The notes under the pieces are model-generated. The model made no database searches and had not been told where the DNA came from. It saw only the letters and a program-made list of their open reading frames with translations. Below, one piece after another: positions 1 through 5,228 of a stretch of 7,241 nt of DNA. Origin of the DNA: Chloroflexota bacterium (lineage in GTDB: Bacteria; Chloroflexota; Anaerolineae; Ardenticatenales; Ardenticatenaceae); the NCBI GenBank assembly GCA_003520455.1, contig DOUV01000609.1, forward strand, positions 1 to 7,241. Direction: 5' to 3'. Numbering within the stretch: the first letter of the stretch is position 1; each line of letters opens with the position of its first letter. The translations under genes were made by a program, and so were the position numbers.

Positions 1-2
1 AG

Positions 3-38
3 GCCTTGGGTGCACTCTTCGCGTCGGCCGGCGTCTAA
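3..38 (+). CDS. Possible 3' end of an upstream gene
   Basis: The first bases read in frame as ALGALFASAGV followed by a TAA stop at 36-38. The short hydrophobic, alanine/glycine-rich tail is what the end of a real protein could look like, and the base use matches the later genes. Eleven codons are too few to name a family or even to prove coding. The assignment rests only on the open frame at the window edge. Confidence 0.2.
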   Translation, partial: ALGALFASAGV

Positions 39-234
39 GTCGGTGGCAGAAAGGACCTACAACTTTAGCCACCTATCACTTTGCTCGGAGCAGGCAGCGA
101 AACCGACGTAACCTGGCCTGGCAATTATGAAGATTCGCACAATTGGCCTGGCCGTGGTCAGCGATCCTCGATGAACAGGCCAACCCCCATAATTTCAAGG
201 GTAAAACCTGACGTCGGCTCAAGGCGCATGATCA

Positions 235-251
235 GAAACCTCGGAAGTCTG
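235..251. repeat. Degenerate copy of GACTT..GAAGTC palindrome
   Basis: GAAACCTCGGAAGTCTG matches 13 of 17 positions of the perfect palindrome at 6944-6960. The right arm (TCGGAAGTCT) is intact and the left arm is changed, so it can no longer form a full hairpin. A related third copy is at 6864-6878. Their non-coding placement suggests a dispersed intergenic repeat rather than a site specific to coaD. The match could still be chance for so short a half-site. Confidence 0.4.
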
Positions 252-359
252 GCCCGCGCCACAGCCTCCTTGGAATATGAGTTGAAAAAGGAGAAGGGGG
301 AGTCAGGAACGAGCCGAGCCTCGATTGGCCCGCGTACGTCTGTATCGTTGCGACACTCT

Positions 360-364
360 GGAGA
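360..364 (+). promoter_or_regulatory. Ribosome binding site that sets the coaD start
   Basis: GGAGA lies 4 bases before the GTG at 369. It selects that GTG rather than the TTG at 81 in the same open frame, and agrees with where the adenylyltransferase family normally begins (a few residues before YPGSFDP). Confidence 0.65.
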
Positions 365-368
365 ACCT

Positions 369-842
369 GTGATTGCGATTTACCCGGGGAGTTTCGACCC
401 TCTGACCGATGGCCACCTCAACATCATTCACCGCGCAGCCCGGCTGTTCGAGGAGTTGGTCGTCGTCGTGGCGTACAACCCGCGGAAGCGCACCATGTTC
501 AGCATTGAGGAGCGCACCCGTCTGGTCCGCGAAGCGGTTGCTGATCTGCCCAACGTGCGGGTCGACAGTTTCAGTGAGATGCTCCTTGTGGACTACGCCG
601 ACCAACTCGGAGCGGGTGTGATCGTGAAGGGATTGCGCAACCTCAACGATTTTCAGAACGAGTTTCAACAATACAACATGAACCATGAGATGGCCCCTAC
701 GCTCGAGACCCTCTTCTTCCTGGCTGATAGCGACGAGATTTTCGTCAGTAGCACCCTGGTCCGTGAGATGATCCGCGAGCACGGCGGCTATCAACTCTTT
801 GTGCCGCGCCCGGTCGAGGAAGAGGTGAAAGGCCGCCAATGA
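369..842 (+). CDS. coaD: Phosphopantetheine adenylyltransferase (PPAT, CoaD)
   Basis: Cytosolic enzyme of coenzyme A synthesis. It transfers AMP from ATP to 4'-phosphopantetheine, giving dephospho-CoA and pyrophosphate, the penultimate step. The 157-residue product has the usual family length (about 160). Visible hallmarks are YPGSFDP at 5-11, the nucleotidyltransferase T-x-G-H motif (TDGH, 13-16), VKGLR at 86-90 with the conserved arginine, and the C-terminal VSSTLVRE (126-133), equivalent to the ISST/SxxR ATP-binding motif. The GTG start is chosen because it has GGAGA 4 bases upstream and because the family starts just before the first beta strand. An in-frame extension to 81 is open but carries no recognisable sequence. 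The stop overlaps the next gene's ATG (ATGA), so it is the first gene of a translationally coupled operon. No clear promoter was found. The identification is secure; only the start is open to doubt. Confidence 0.95.
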   Translation: MIAIYPGSFDPLTDGHLNIIHRAARLFEELVVVVAYNPRKRTMFSIEERTRLVREAVADLPNVRVDSFSEMLLVDYADQLGAGVIVKGLRNLNDFQNEFQQYNMNHEMAPTLETLFFLADSDEIFVSSTLVREMIREHGGYQLFVPRPVEEEVKGRQ

Positions 843-1660
843 GTGGAGCGAACGGACGCTGGCTCATCGCCCTGGATCTGGACGGCACGCTCTTCGGAGA
901 TGACCTGGTCATCGCACCACGGGTCCGCCGGGCAATCGCCGCGGCCCAGGCAGCGGGCCACCTTGTCACGCTGGCAACCGGCCGGAGCTTTGCCACGACC
1001 CAGCCAATCGCCGCCGATCTGGGTCTCAGCGACCCACTCATCACCTATCAGGGCGCCGTGGTACGCACGCCGGGCGAGATCATCTGGCAGCGCACCCTTA
1101 CCCTCGAGGTCGCGCGCCGGGCGCTCCACTTCTCGGAGGCCAGGGCCCTTCCGACCCACGTCTACCTTCCCGAGGGAGTCTTCGCGGCCCGGCGCACACC
1201 AGAAACGAGTGTGTACGAGGCGATGCATCCCGGCGTCAGGATCCAGTTCGTTGGATCCCTCAGTGCTTTTTTGACCGTTGGCCCGATCAAACTGCTGCTG
1301 ATCCTCGATCCAGCGCGCACCGACGCCGTGTTGCGGGAACTGACAAGCCATCTCGGCTCCAGCGCGGCGGTCGTCCGTTCCCATTCTCTTTTTGTCGAGG
1401 TCACCCACCCAACGGTCAGCAAGGGACAGGCGCTGCTGGCCCTGGCCGCGCGCGCCGGGATTCCCCGCCAGCGCACGCTGGGGATTGGTGATAACCATAA
1501 TGACCTGCCCCTGATCGCGGCCGCGGGCGTCGGCGTGGCGATGGGCAATGCCACCGCCACTCTCAAGGCGCTCGCCGACTGGGTCGCGCCATCCGTGCAG
1601 GAAGATGGGGCCGCCGTGGCTATCGAGCGCTTCATTCTTGGATCCCTGGATTGCTCGTGA
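839..1660 (+). CDS. Cof-type HAD-superfamily phosphatase
   Basis: A 273-residue haloacid-dehalogenase phosphatase of the Cof/YidA-like subfamily (type IIB cap). All four HAD motifs are visible: motif I DLDGT (13-17), with nucleophile Asp13 and acid/base Asp15; motif II TGR (47-49); motif III Lys195 in SKGQALL; and motif IV GDNHND (217-222), which binds Mg2+. The stretch from about 85 to 185 is the cap domain that sets substrate choice, and C-terminal VAMGNA (233-238) is typical. Family members hydrolyse sugar phosphates, flavin phosphates or pyridoxal phosphate; the substrate cannot be read from sequence. The ATG overlaps the coaD stop by 4 bases and its own stop overlaps the next start (GTGA), so all three genes are probably one transcript. 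A link to CoA metabolism, for example clearing phosphorylated intermediates, is suggested by position only. The length is normal and nothing is missing. Confidence 0.93.
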   Translation: MSGANGRWLIALDLDGTLFGDDLVIAPRVRRAIAAAQAAGHLVTLATGRSFATTQPIAADLGLSDPLITYQGAVVRTPGEIIWQRTLTLEVARRALHFSEARALPTHVYLPEGVFAARRTPETSVYEAMHPGVRIQFVGSLSAFLTVGPIKLLLILDPARTDAVLRELTSHLGSSAAVVRSHSLFVEVTHPTVSKGQALLALAARAGIPRQRTLGIGDNHNDLPLIAAAGVGVAMGNATATLKALADWVAPSVQEDGAAVAIERFILGSLDCS

Positions 1661-1953
1661 GCGATCCCGAAGCCGGGCTTGAGCGTTGGATCGAGGCAGA
1701 GAGCCGCGCCGCCGAGCGCCGCCGGCTGCACGCTCAGTTGCGCCAGTACGACATGGCCGAGATGGTCAGCTACGTGGCAATCCTGGCCTGGGTCATCGCC
1801 ATGTTTGTGGGCTACTACCTCGGCTGGGTCAGCGCCGCGCTCGCGGGGCTTGTTACACTCTGGAGCTTCCTGGCCGGTGCTTTCGTTATCTGGCAGATCA
1901 AGATTCGCCAGCGCGCCGTGCGGGCGCAGTTGGTTCGGCTCGACGCCGATTGA
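1657..1953 (+). CDS. Small two-helix membrane protein, unknown function
   Basis: I do not recognise a family. The 98-residue product has a charged, Arg/Glu-rich N-terminal helix (about 4-35, with ERRRLHAQLRQ), then two hydrophobic segments likely to cross the membrane (about 37-57, VSYVAILAWVIAMFVGYYLG; and about 60-81), and a short basic tail (KIRQRAVRAQLVRL). By the positive-inside rule both ends would be cytoplasmic, making a helical hairpin. The start is taken as GTG at 1657 because it forms a GTGA overlap with the HAD stop, repeating the coaD/HAD junction. An in-frame TTG at 1651 would add two residues. A Shine-Dalgarno sequence is weak, as is common for coupled genes. It is the last gene of the operon, followed by a terminator. 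It may be a genus- or family-level protein. That it is a real gene is supported by coupling, amphipathic layout and base use. Confidence 0.75.
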   Translation: MSDPEAGLERWIEAESRAAERRRLHAQLRQYDMAEMVSYVAILAWVIAMFVGYYLGWVSAALAGLVTLWSFLAGAFVIWQIKIRQRAVRAQLVRLDAD

Positions 1954-1975
1954 GCCCGCGAGTCCAGTTTCTCAG

Positions 1976-2013
1976 CCGTCAATTCGTGTGATGAATTGAC
2001 GGTCTATTGTTTT
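1976..2013 (+). terminator. Rho-independent terminator of the coaD operon
   Basis: A perfect 10-bp stem CCGTCAATTC / GAATTGACGG (1976-1985 and 1993-2002) with a 7-base loop is followed by TCTATTGTTTT (2003-2013). It starts 22 bases after the membrane-protein stop and separates that operon from the antitoxin promoter. Confidence 0.85.
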
Positions 2014-2025
2014 ATGATCAATCAA

Positions 2026-2034
2026 TGGTACAAA
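2026..2034. promoter_or_regulatory. Upstream operator-like arm (GTAC-centred)
   Basis: TGGTACAAA is the left arm of a perfect 9-bp inverted repeat whose right arm is at 2080-2088. With its neighbours it matches 8 of 10 bases of a TTTGTACAAA palindrome. It lies directly before the -35 box. YefM-family antitoxins are known to bind TGTACA-core palindromes at their own operators, so autoregulation by the downstream gene is a reasonable inference. Confidence 0.5.
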
Positions 2035-2039
2035 ACCCC

Positions 2040-2068
2040 TTGCCTGGGATGGTGATTGGTGCTATACT
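2040..2068 (+). promoter_or_regulatory. Sigma70-type promoter of the antitoxin gene
   Basis: TTGCCT (2040-2045) and TATACT (2063-2068) are separated by exactly 17 bases. Transcription would start near 2075, giving a leader of about 37 bases before the ATG at 2112. The promoter lies after the upstream terminator and is bracketed by the two arms of a 9-bp inverted repeat. Confidence 0.8.
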
Positions 2069-2079
2069 TCGTGACAAGA

Positions 2080-2088
2080 TTTGTACCA
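2080..2088. promoter_or_regulatory. Downstream operator-like arm (GTAC-centred)
   Basis: TTTGTACCA is the perfect reverse complement of 2026-2034 and matches 9 of 10 bases of TTTGTACAAA. It lies just after the predicted transcription start. The two arms are 54 bases apart, near five helical turns, so the same face of the DNA could be used by one bound complex. Confidence 0.5.
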
Positions 2089-2111
2089 AATCCTGAGTGA
2101 AAGGATGAAAG

Positions 2112-2369
2112 ATGGCGACCCGTATTGATCTCGTGGAGGATGTGCTGCCTATCTCCGAGCTTCGCCTCCGCGCGGCGCAGGTCATCAAGAAGATCCAGGA
2201 GACCCAGCGCCCTCTCATTATCACCCAATACGGTCGTGCCGTCGCCGTCCTACTCGACGTCAATCAATTCCAGAGCCTGCAAGACGATCTGTCTGAGCTT
2301 GAGGCCCGTCTCCAGAAACTCCAGCGAGAACACGAATCCGCCAACCGCCCGGGCGGCAACAGTAGCTGA
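2112..2369 (+). CDS. Phd/YefM-family antitoxin, solitary
   Basis: An 85-residue protein with the Phd/YefM fold pattern. LPISELRLRAAQVIKKIQET (12-31) is the N-terminal segment of the DNA-binding dimer. PLIITQYGRAVAVLLDVNQF (34-53) matches the family's PVVITRxGRPVAVLVSxxEY strand-turn-strand. The C-terminal part (about 54-76) has leucines at heptad-like spacing (56, 60, 63, 67, 70) and is charged, so it should be helical and perhaps a coiled coil. The end (NRPGGNSS) looks disordered. In known systems the N-terminal half binds the operator and the C-terminal half wraps a RelE/YoeB/Doc/VapC-like toxin. No toxin gene adjoins: a strong terminator follows 15 bases after the stop, and the next gene is convergent. 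It may be a stand-alone repressor, an orphan antitoxin or an antitoxin for a distant toxin. The ATG start has AAAGGA 6 bases upstream. Confidence 0.88.
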   Translation: MATRIDLVEDVLPISELRLRAAQVIKKIQETQRPLIITQYGRAVAVLLDVNQFQSLQDDLSELEARLQKLQREHESANRPGGNSS

Positions 2370-2384
2370 CTGTCTCGGCAACGA

Positions 2385-2425
2385 ACAGGACGCCGGCACC
2401 GAAGAGTGCCGGCGTCCTGTCTTTT
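2385..2425 (+). terminator. Strong hairpin terminator, possibly bidirectional
   Basis: A perfect 15-bp stem (2385-2399 with 2406-2420; core AGGACGCCGGCAC) with a 6-base loop CGAAGA is followed by CTTTT (2421-2425). It ends the antitoxin transcript. It also sits about 75 bases past the stop of the convergent channel gene. On the minus strand the stem is followed by TCGTTGCC, a poor U-tract, so service in that direction is less certain. Confidence 0.85.
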
Positions 2426-2493
2426 CGCCGGCGAGAATTTGATCGCCCGTGCCGCTCGAGCTACTCGCGCCTCCTGGGAAGGTGAGGTGGCTC

Positions 2494-3339
2494 TCAGGCG
2501 AGCGGGCTCACTTTGAGCATCTGAATCGGCGGCGGTCCACCCGTGGCACCCTCCTCGGCGGATGCTGCCAGCGCCTGTACTACCCGGGAGCTGACCTGAT
2601 TGACAGTGGACATATCCGAAGCCGTCCAGAAGTGCACTTCGAGCGTGATCTTCTGGTCCTCGAGACCGGTGACAACGGCGGCTGGTGGTGGGGTTGGAAG
2701 CACACCCTCCACGGTGCGGACGATCTCTCCAATCGCCTGGCGGGCCTGATCGAGCGTCTGAGCGGTATTGACTGTCAGCGTCAGGCCCGAGCGGCGCAGG
2801 GAGTAGCGCGTCAGGTTGACGATCGGGCTGGTGTAGAGCGTGGCATTCGGAATGATGATCTGGCGACGATCGGGCGTCTGCAGCATGGTCGCCCGCAGAC
2901 TAATCCCCTCGACCTCGCCCTCAAACGCGCCACTCTTGATCTGGTCGCCAATGCCAAACGGGCGCTGGATGAGTAACAGCACGCCCGCTATAAAATTCTC
3001 CAGGATGTTGCGAAGGGCAAAACCGACCGCGATGCCGACAACGCCCAGACCAGCCACCAGGCCACTGACGTTCTGGCCCCAAATTTCCAACACCACCACA
3101 ATTCCCAAGACCAACATTGCAAAGTAGACAACCTGGCCGATGAGGAGTTCGATCTCGATAGGCCAGTGGGTCGCCTTCGCGCTGGAACTGACCTGGATGC
3201 GCAGGCGCCTGGCGAGCCACCAGAAAAAGATGGCGACGATGAGACCAAAAACCAGTGCAGGCAGGCTTAGAAATAACCCCGTGATGTATTCCCTGGCGCG
3301 GGCAATGAGGATCTCATAGAATAAAGAGCTCGGTGGCAC
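2494..3339 (-). CDS. MscS-family small-conductance mechanosensitive channel
   Basis: A 281-residue inner-membrane channel that opens under membrane tension to release solutes on osmotic downshift. Three transmembrane segments are visible: about 21-41, about 64-86, and the pore-lining TM3 (about 91-123), with the small-residue packing pattern GLVAGLGVVGIAVGFALRN and then ENFIAGVLLLIQRPFGIGDQI. The beta domain follows, with the conserved IIIPNATLYTSPIVNLTR region (161-178), then an alpha/beta C-terminal domain to about 255 and a short GGPPPIQ tail. The size is close to E. coli MscS (286). The GTG start is supported by AAAGGAG 7 bases upstream and gives a sensible cytoplasm/periplasm N-terminus. 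Just upstream are a perfect hairpin (3363-3397) and an 8-codon leader ORF, which may control expression. The gene is convergent with the antitoxin gene. Which MscS subgroup and gating threshold it has cannot be told. Confidence 0.93.
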   Translation of the reverse strand: MPPSSLFYEILIARAREYITGLFLSLPALVFGLIVAIFFWWLARRLRIQVSSSAKATHWPIEIELLIGQVVYFAMLVLGIVVVLEIWGQNVSGLVAGLGVVGIAVGFALRNILENFIAGVLLLIQRPFGIGDQIKSGAFEGEVEGISLRATMLQTPDRRQIIIPNATLYTSPIVNLTRYSLRRSGLTLTVNTAQTLDQARQAIGEIVRTVEGVLPTPPPAAVVTGLEDQKITLEVHFWTASDMSTVNQVSSRVVQALAASAEEGATGGPPPIQMLKVSPLA

Positions 3340-3346
3340 CCGGTCG

Positions 3347-3353
3347 CTCCTTT
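3347..3353 (-). promoter_or_regulatory. Ribosome binding site setting the MscS GTG start
   Basis: On the minus strand AAAGGAG stands 7 bases before the GTG at 3339. It is a near-perfect Shine-Dalgarno sequence and decides for this non-ATG start. Confidence 0.75.
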
Positions 3354-3362
3354 ACAATAACA

Positions 3363-3397
3363 ACAACGCTGGCGTTGATCTCTCACGCCAGCGTTGT
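3363..3397 (-). terminator. Perfect hairpin before the channel gene (terminator or attenuator)
   Basis: ACAACGCTGGCGT (3363-3375) and ACGCCAGCGTTGT (3385-3397) form a perfect 13-bp stem with a 9-base loop. On the minus strand it is followed by TGTTATTGT, a moderately U-rich tract, then by the Shine-Dalgarno of the channel gene 9 bases further on. Two readings are possible: the end of the acyP-pcm-infA transcript, or an attenuator within the channel gene's own leader. The plus-strand 3' side (CATAGCAACA) has no U-tract, so a plus-strand terminator is unlikely. Confidence 0.7.
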
Positions 3398-3423
3398 CAT
3401 AGCAACAGCGTATGCGCATACAT
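3397..3423 (-). CDS. Possible 8-codon leader peptide before the MscS gene
   Basis: On the minus strand ATG at 3423 opens MYAHTLLL and stops with TGA at 3399-3397. GAGGAG (3437-3432) lies 8 bases upstream, a good Shine-Dalgarno. The last base of the stop codon is the first base of the 13-bp hairpin, an arrangement seen in translation-controlled attenuators. Three leucine codons in a row (CTG TTG CTA) end the peptide. So short an ORF can arise by chance; the strong ribosome binding site and exact abutment to the hairpin are the case for it. Confidence 0.35.
   Translation of the reverse strand: MYAHTLLL
3410..3421. promoter_or_regulatory. 12-bp perfect palindrome GTATGCGCATAC
   Basis: A perfect 12-bp palindrome overlapping the start of the putative leader ORF. 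It could be an operator or simply part of the leader. No regulator can be named from it. Confidence 0.35.
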
Positions 3424-3561
3424 CGCGGTCACTCCTCGACGGTCAGACGCGAAACGATTGCGGAGACAGTACGCGAGTGGAATAGCCGCATGGAACCAAT
3501 CCAAAACGGATGTTTTGAAACAGCCGGTGCGGCGCTGCGACTGGCTCGATGACTCTCCCTC

Positions 3562-3804
3562 TTAACCAGAAGAACTGCGAGCATTCTCCCGATAGCGATA
3601 GGTGATTCGTCCTCGTTCGAGATCGTACGGGGAGAGTTCGACCCGCACCTTATCCCCGAGAAGCACCCGGATGTAATTCTTGCGCATCTTCCCCGACAGA
3701 TAGCCGAGGATCATCTGACCATTCTCGAGTTGGACCCGGAACATCGTGTTCGGGAGCGCCTCGACAATGGTCCCATCTACATACAACTTCTCGTCACTTG
3801 CCAT
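3562..3804 (-). CDS. infA: Translation initiation factor IF-1
   Basis: IF-1 binds the 30S A site during initiation and works with IF-2 and IF-3. The 80-residue product is a single S1/OB fold and matches the family along its length: [20 protein letters not shown] (10-29), [20 protein letters not shown] (37-56) and [14 protein letters not shown] (58-71). A nine-residue tail (RENARSSSG) goes slightly beyond the usual ~72. The ATG has AAAAGGAG 6 bases upstream. That site lies inside the 3' end of pcm: the two genes overlap by 11 bases in different frames, implying one transcript and possible coupling. In most bacteria infA lies in or near the ribosomal protein operon (by secY/map/rpmJ), so its place behind acyP and pcm is unusual. 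It could be the only copy or a second one. No terminator follows until the hairpin at 3363-3397. Confidence 0.96.
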   Translation of the reverse strand: MASDEKLYVDGTIVEALPNTMFRVQLENGQMILGYLSGKMRKNYIRVLLGDKVRVELSPYDLERGRITYRYRENARSSSG

Positions 3805-4498
3805 TCACAACTCCTTTTGTGTGGGTGCCACTCTCCTCACTTCCGGACCATCCGAAGGATCCAATCAGTGGCACGAATCGAACAGCTTCCAACACCTGCC
3901 TGGTGAGCTGTCCATCGGCACCACGCACCAGGCGAACCAACTGCTGTGCCCGGCGCTCCCCGACCGGTACCACCATCCGCCCGCCGAGAGCCAGTTGCTC
4001 CAATAGTGGAGGCGGCACGCCGGGGGCCGCCGCTGTCACGAGGATCGCATCGAAGGGCGCGCGCTCCACCCAGCCCAGGCTGCCATCCCCCACCCGGAGG
4101 AAGACGTTCGCGTAGCTGAGCTCGCCGAGCACTCGATACGCCCGTTCCGCCAACCAAGAGTAGCGCTCGATCGAGTAGATCTCAGCCGCGAGCCGCGACA
4201 AGATCGCGGTCTGGTAACCAGACCCGGTACCTATCTCGAGGACGCGATCGCCCGGCCGCAAGGCCAACGCCTCGGTCATCAACGCCACCACGAATGGCTG
4301 TGAGATCGTCTGCCGGCACCCAATCGGGAGCGGCCGATCCCTGTACGCCTCCCACTGGAAGGGCTCGGGAACAAACCGGTGGCGGGGAACGCTTGCCATC
4401 GCCGCTAACACGCGGCGGTCACGCACCCCGCGGCACCACAAGCGGTGCATGACCAGCCGCTGACGCTGCTCGGCAGCCCACGGCTCATACACCTGCAT
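3794..4498 (-). CDS. pcm: Protein-L-isoaspartate O-methyltransferase
   Basis: A cytosolic repair enzyme that uses S-adenosylmethionine to methylate L-isoaspartyl residues formed by spontaneous damage, so that they revert to aspartate. The 234-residue product has the family signatures: PRHRFVPE (38-45), [12 protein letters not shown] (63-74) in the substrate pocket, SAM motif [17 protein letters not shown] (86-101), the acidic Glu111 at the end of strand 2, GDG (137-139), [10 protein letters not shown] (150-159), [10 protein letters not shown] (171-180) and RFVPLIG (207-213). The tail after 213 (about 21 residues, ending KGVVNGK) goes past the usual end and is the part that overlaps infA. The ATG at 4498 has GAGGGAG just upstream. 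Met17 is an alternative but would remove part of the expected N-terminal helix. It lies 58 bases after acyP. Grouping of protein repair with IF-1 is unusual but could mean a general translation or protein-maintenance transcript. Confidence 0.95.
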   Translation of the reverse strand: MQVYEPWAAEQRQRLVMHRLWCRGVRDRRVLAAMASVPRHRFVPEPFQWEAYRDRPLPIGCRQTISQPFVVALMTEALALRPGDRVLEIGTGSGYQTAILSRLAAEIYSIERYSWLAERAYRVLGELSYANVFLRVGDGSLGWVERAPFDAILVTAAAPGVPPPLLEQLALGGRMVVPVGERRAQQLVRLVRGADGQLTRQVLEAVRFVPLIGSFGWSGSEESGTHTKGVVNGK

Positions 4499-4556
4499 TT
4501 CTCCCTCGGGTCCGACCCGTTGCCTGTGCCTCGCCCTGTTCCGCTACGGACGGTGC

Positions 4557-4838
4557 TCAGCCCCGGACGCGGAAGGTACTGAACTCACCGCGGTAGGGCT
4601 CCTCACGCACGTCGGCTCTGGTGACGAGGGCACCCTCTGGACCGCTTTTCGTCCAGTGGAGCAGGCGCTCCACAGCGTCGGCAGGTCCCTCGGCCACTAT
4701 CTCGACCCGACCGTCAGGCAGATTGCGAACCCAACCCGTCAGTCCGAGCTGCTGAGCGACTGCTCGCGTCGTGGCTCGAAAGAAAACCCCCTGGACACGC
4801 CCGGCGATGAAAACGTGAACCCTCCGCCGAGAGTTCAT
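4557..4838 (-). CDS. acyP: Acylphosphatase
   Basis: A small cytosolic enzyme that hydrolyses carboxyl-phosphate bonds such as acetyl phosphate and 1,3-bisphosphoglycerate. The 93-residue product has the ferredoxin-like acylphosphatase signature: VHVFIAGRVQGVFFRATTR (7-25), with catalytic Arg21 in the phosphate-binding loop, and GWVRNLPDGRVEIVAEG (35-51), with catalytic Asn39. It ends with the usual edge strand FSTFRVRG. The length fits the family (about 90-98). The ATG at 4838 is chosen because it leaves only six residues before the first strand. It has no clear Shine-Dalgarno, and an in-frame ATG at 4862 with GAGG 9 bases upstream would add eight residues. The reading frame remains open back to 5033, but that would run through the promoter and is not like the family. 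It is the first gene of the likely acyP-pcm-infA transcript. Confidence 0.93.
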   Translation of the reverse strand: MNSRRRVHVFIAGRVQGVFFRATTRAVAQQLGLTGWVRNLPDGRVEIVAEGPADAVERLLHWTKSGPEGALVTRADVREEPYRGEFSTFRVRG

Positions 4839-5003
4839 CGTACCGTTTGACCGCTCGACCATGAGTGAGGGCCTCGAAATCGGTGTCCGTCGCGGAGATG
4901 CACCCGCCAAGACCCCATCGCCTGGTTTCAAGACAACAGGCCGCCTGATGTGCTGCTGCGGCCGCAGAGAAAAGGTCTCCACGATCAAGCAAATCCGAAG
5001 CCC

Positions 5004-5033
5004 ATTGTACCTGACCTGTCCCGTGGTCGTCAA
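5004..5033 (-). promoter_or_regulatory. Sigma70-type promoter for acyP-pcm-infA
   Basis: On the minus strand TTGACG (5033-5028) and TACAAT (5009-5004) are separated by 18 bases. Transcription would start near 4997, leaving a leader of about 160 bases before the acyP ATG. Both boxes are close to consensus and lie in otherwise GC-rich DNA. Confidence 0.7.
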
Positions 5034-5172
5034 TTACAGGCGGGGGAATGTGGGCGGTAGCCAGGGGCAAGCGGTCCTCCCGGGAGCGCGGGTGGAGGCC
5101 CGCCTGGGCAGGCGCGTCGTCGCACGTCTTCGGCTCGCCTGTTGGGGCGCCTCGGAGCGCCGGCTTCTTCGA

Positions 5173-5201
5173 TTGACACCCGGTACCCCCTATGTTAGAC
5201 T
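5173..5201 (+). promoter_or_regulatory. Sigma70-type promoter for the deacetylase operon
   Basis: A consensus TTGACA (5173-5178) is followed after exactly 17 bases by TAGACT (5196-5201). The predicted start is near 5208, about 20 bases before the ATG, just leaving room for the AAGGG ribosome binding site at 5217-5221. Confidence 0.75.
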
Positions 5202-5228
5202 TGCCGCGGATTTCACAAGGGCCAGAGC

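Larger units (their letters stand above)
39..368. other. Non-coding region upstream of coaD
   Basis: About 330 bases with no convincing gene. The coaD reading frame stays open back to a TTG at 81, but that translation has no family resemblance and is rich in S, R, T and G, so I read it as chance. A 15-codon ORF at 127-174 (MKIRTIGLAVVSDPR) lacks a Shine-Dalgarno sequence. A purine-rich stretch at 285-302 contains a strong AAGGAG, but no start codon follows it at a usable distance. A degenerate copy of a palindromic element found again near the window end lies at 235-251. I could not find a sigma70 promoter with acceptable spacing. CATAAT at 188-193 is an isolated -10-like box without a -35. 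Confidence 0.6.
4839..5228. other. Divergent intergenic region between acyP and the PIG-L gene
   Basis: 390 bases without a convincing gene. It carries outward-facing promoters: the acyP promoter at 5004-5033 on the minus strand and the deacetylase promoter at 5173-5201 on the plus strand. The acyP leader would be about 160 bases and contains a CTGCGGCCGCAG palindrome at 4956-4967. No known riboswitch consensus was recognised. Between the promoters the DNA is very GC-rich with several small hairpins: CTCCCGGGAG at 5077-5086, CGCCT-GGGC-AGGCG at 5101-5114, and GGCGC/GCGCC at 5146-5161. A 42-codon ORF from 5048 (MWAVARGKRSS...) lacks a Shine-Dalgarno and family resemblance and runs into the promoter. 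Confidence 0.7.

Noticed and set aside
127..174. 15-codon ORF MKIRTIGLAVVSDPR as a leader peptide
   Set aside because: No Shine-Dalgarno sequence, no following hairpin and no promoter nearby.
81..368. N-terminal extension of CoaD from a TTG at 81
   Set aside because: The extra 96 residues resemble no domain, the family begins at the GTG at 369, and that GTG has its own ribosome binding site.
303..839. Minus-strand ORF of 178 codons opposite coaD
   Set aside because: It is the antisense shadow of a secure gene and its translation shows no family pattern.
2449..2976. Plus-strand ORF of 175 codons opposite the channel gene
   Set aside because: Shadow of the MscS-family gene; no ribosome binding site and no recognisable protein. 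It is not the missing toxin of the antitoxin gene.
4839..5033. 65-residue N-terminal extension of acylphosphatase
   Set aside because: The extension would start inside the promoter, and its sequence is Pro/Arg-rich without similarity to acylphosphatases.
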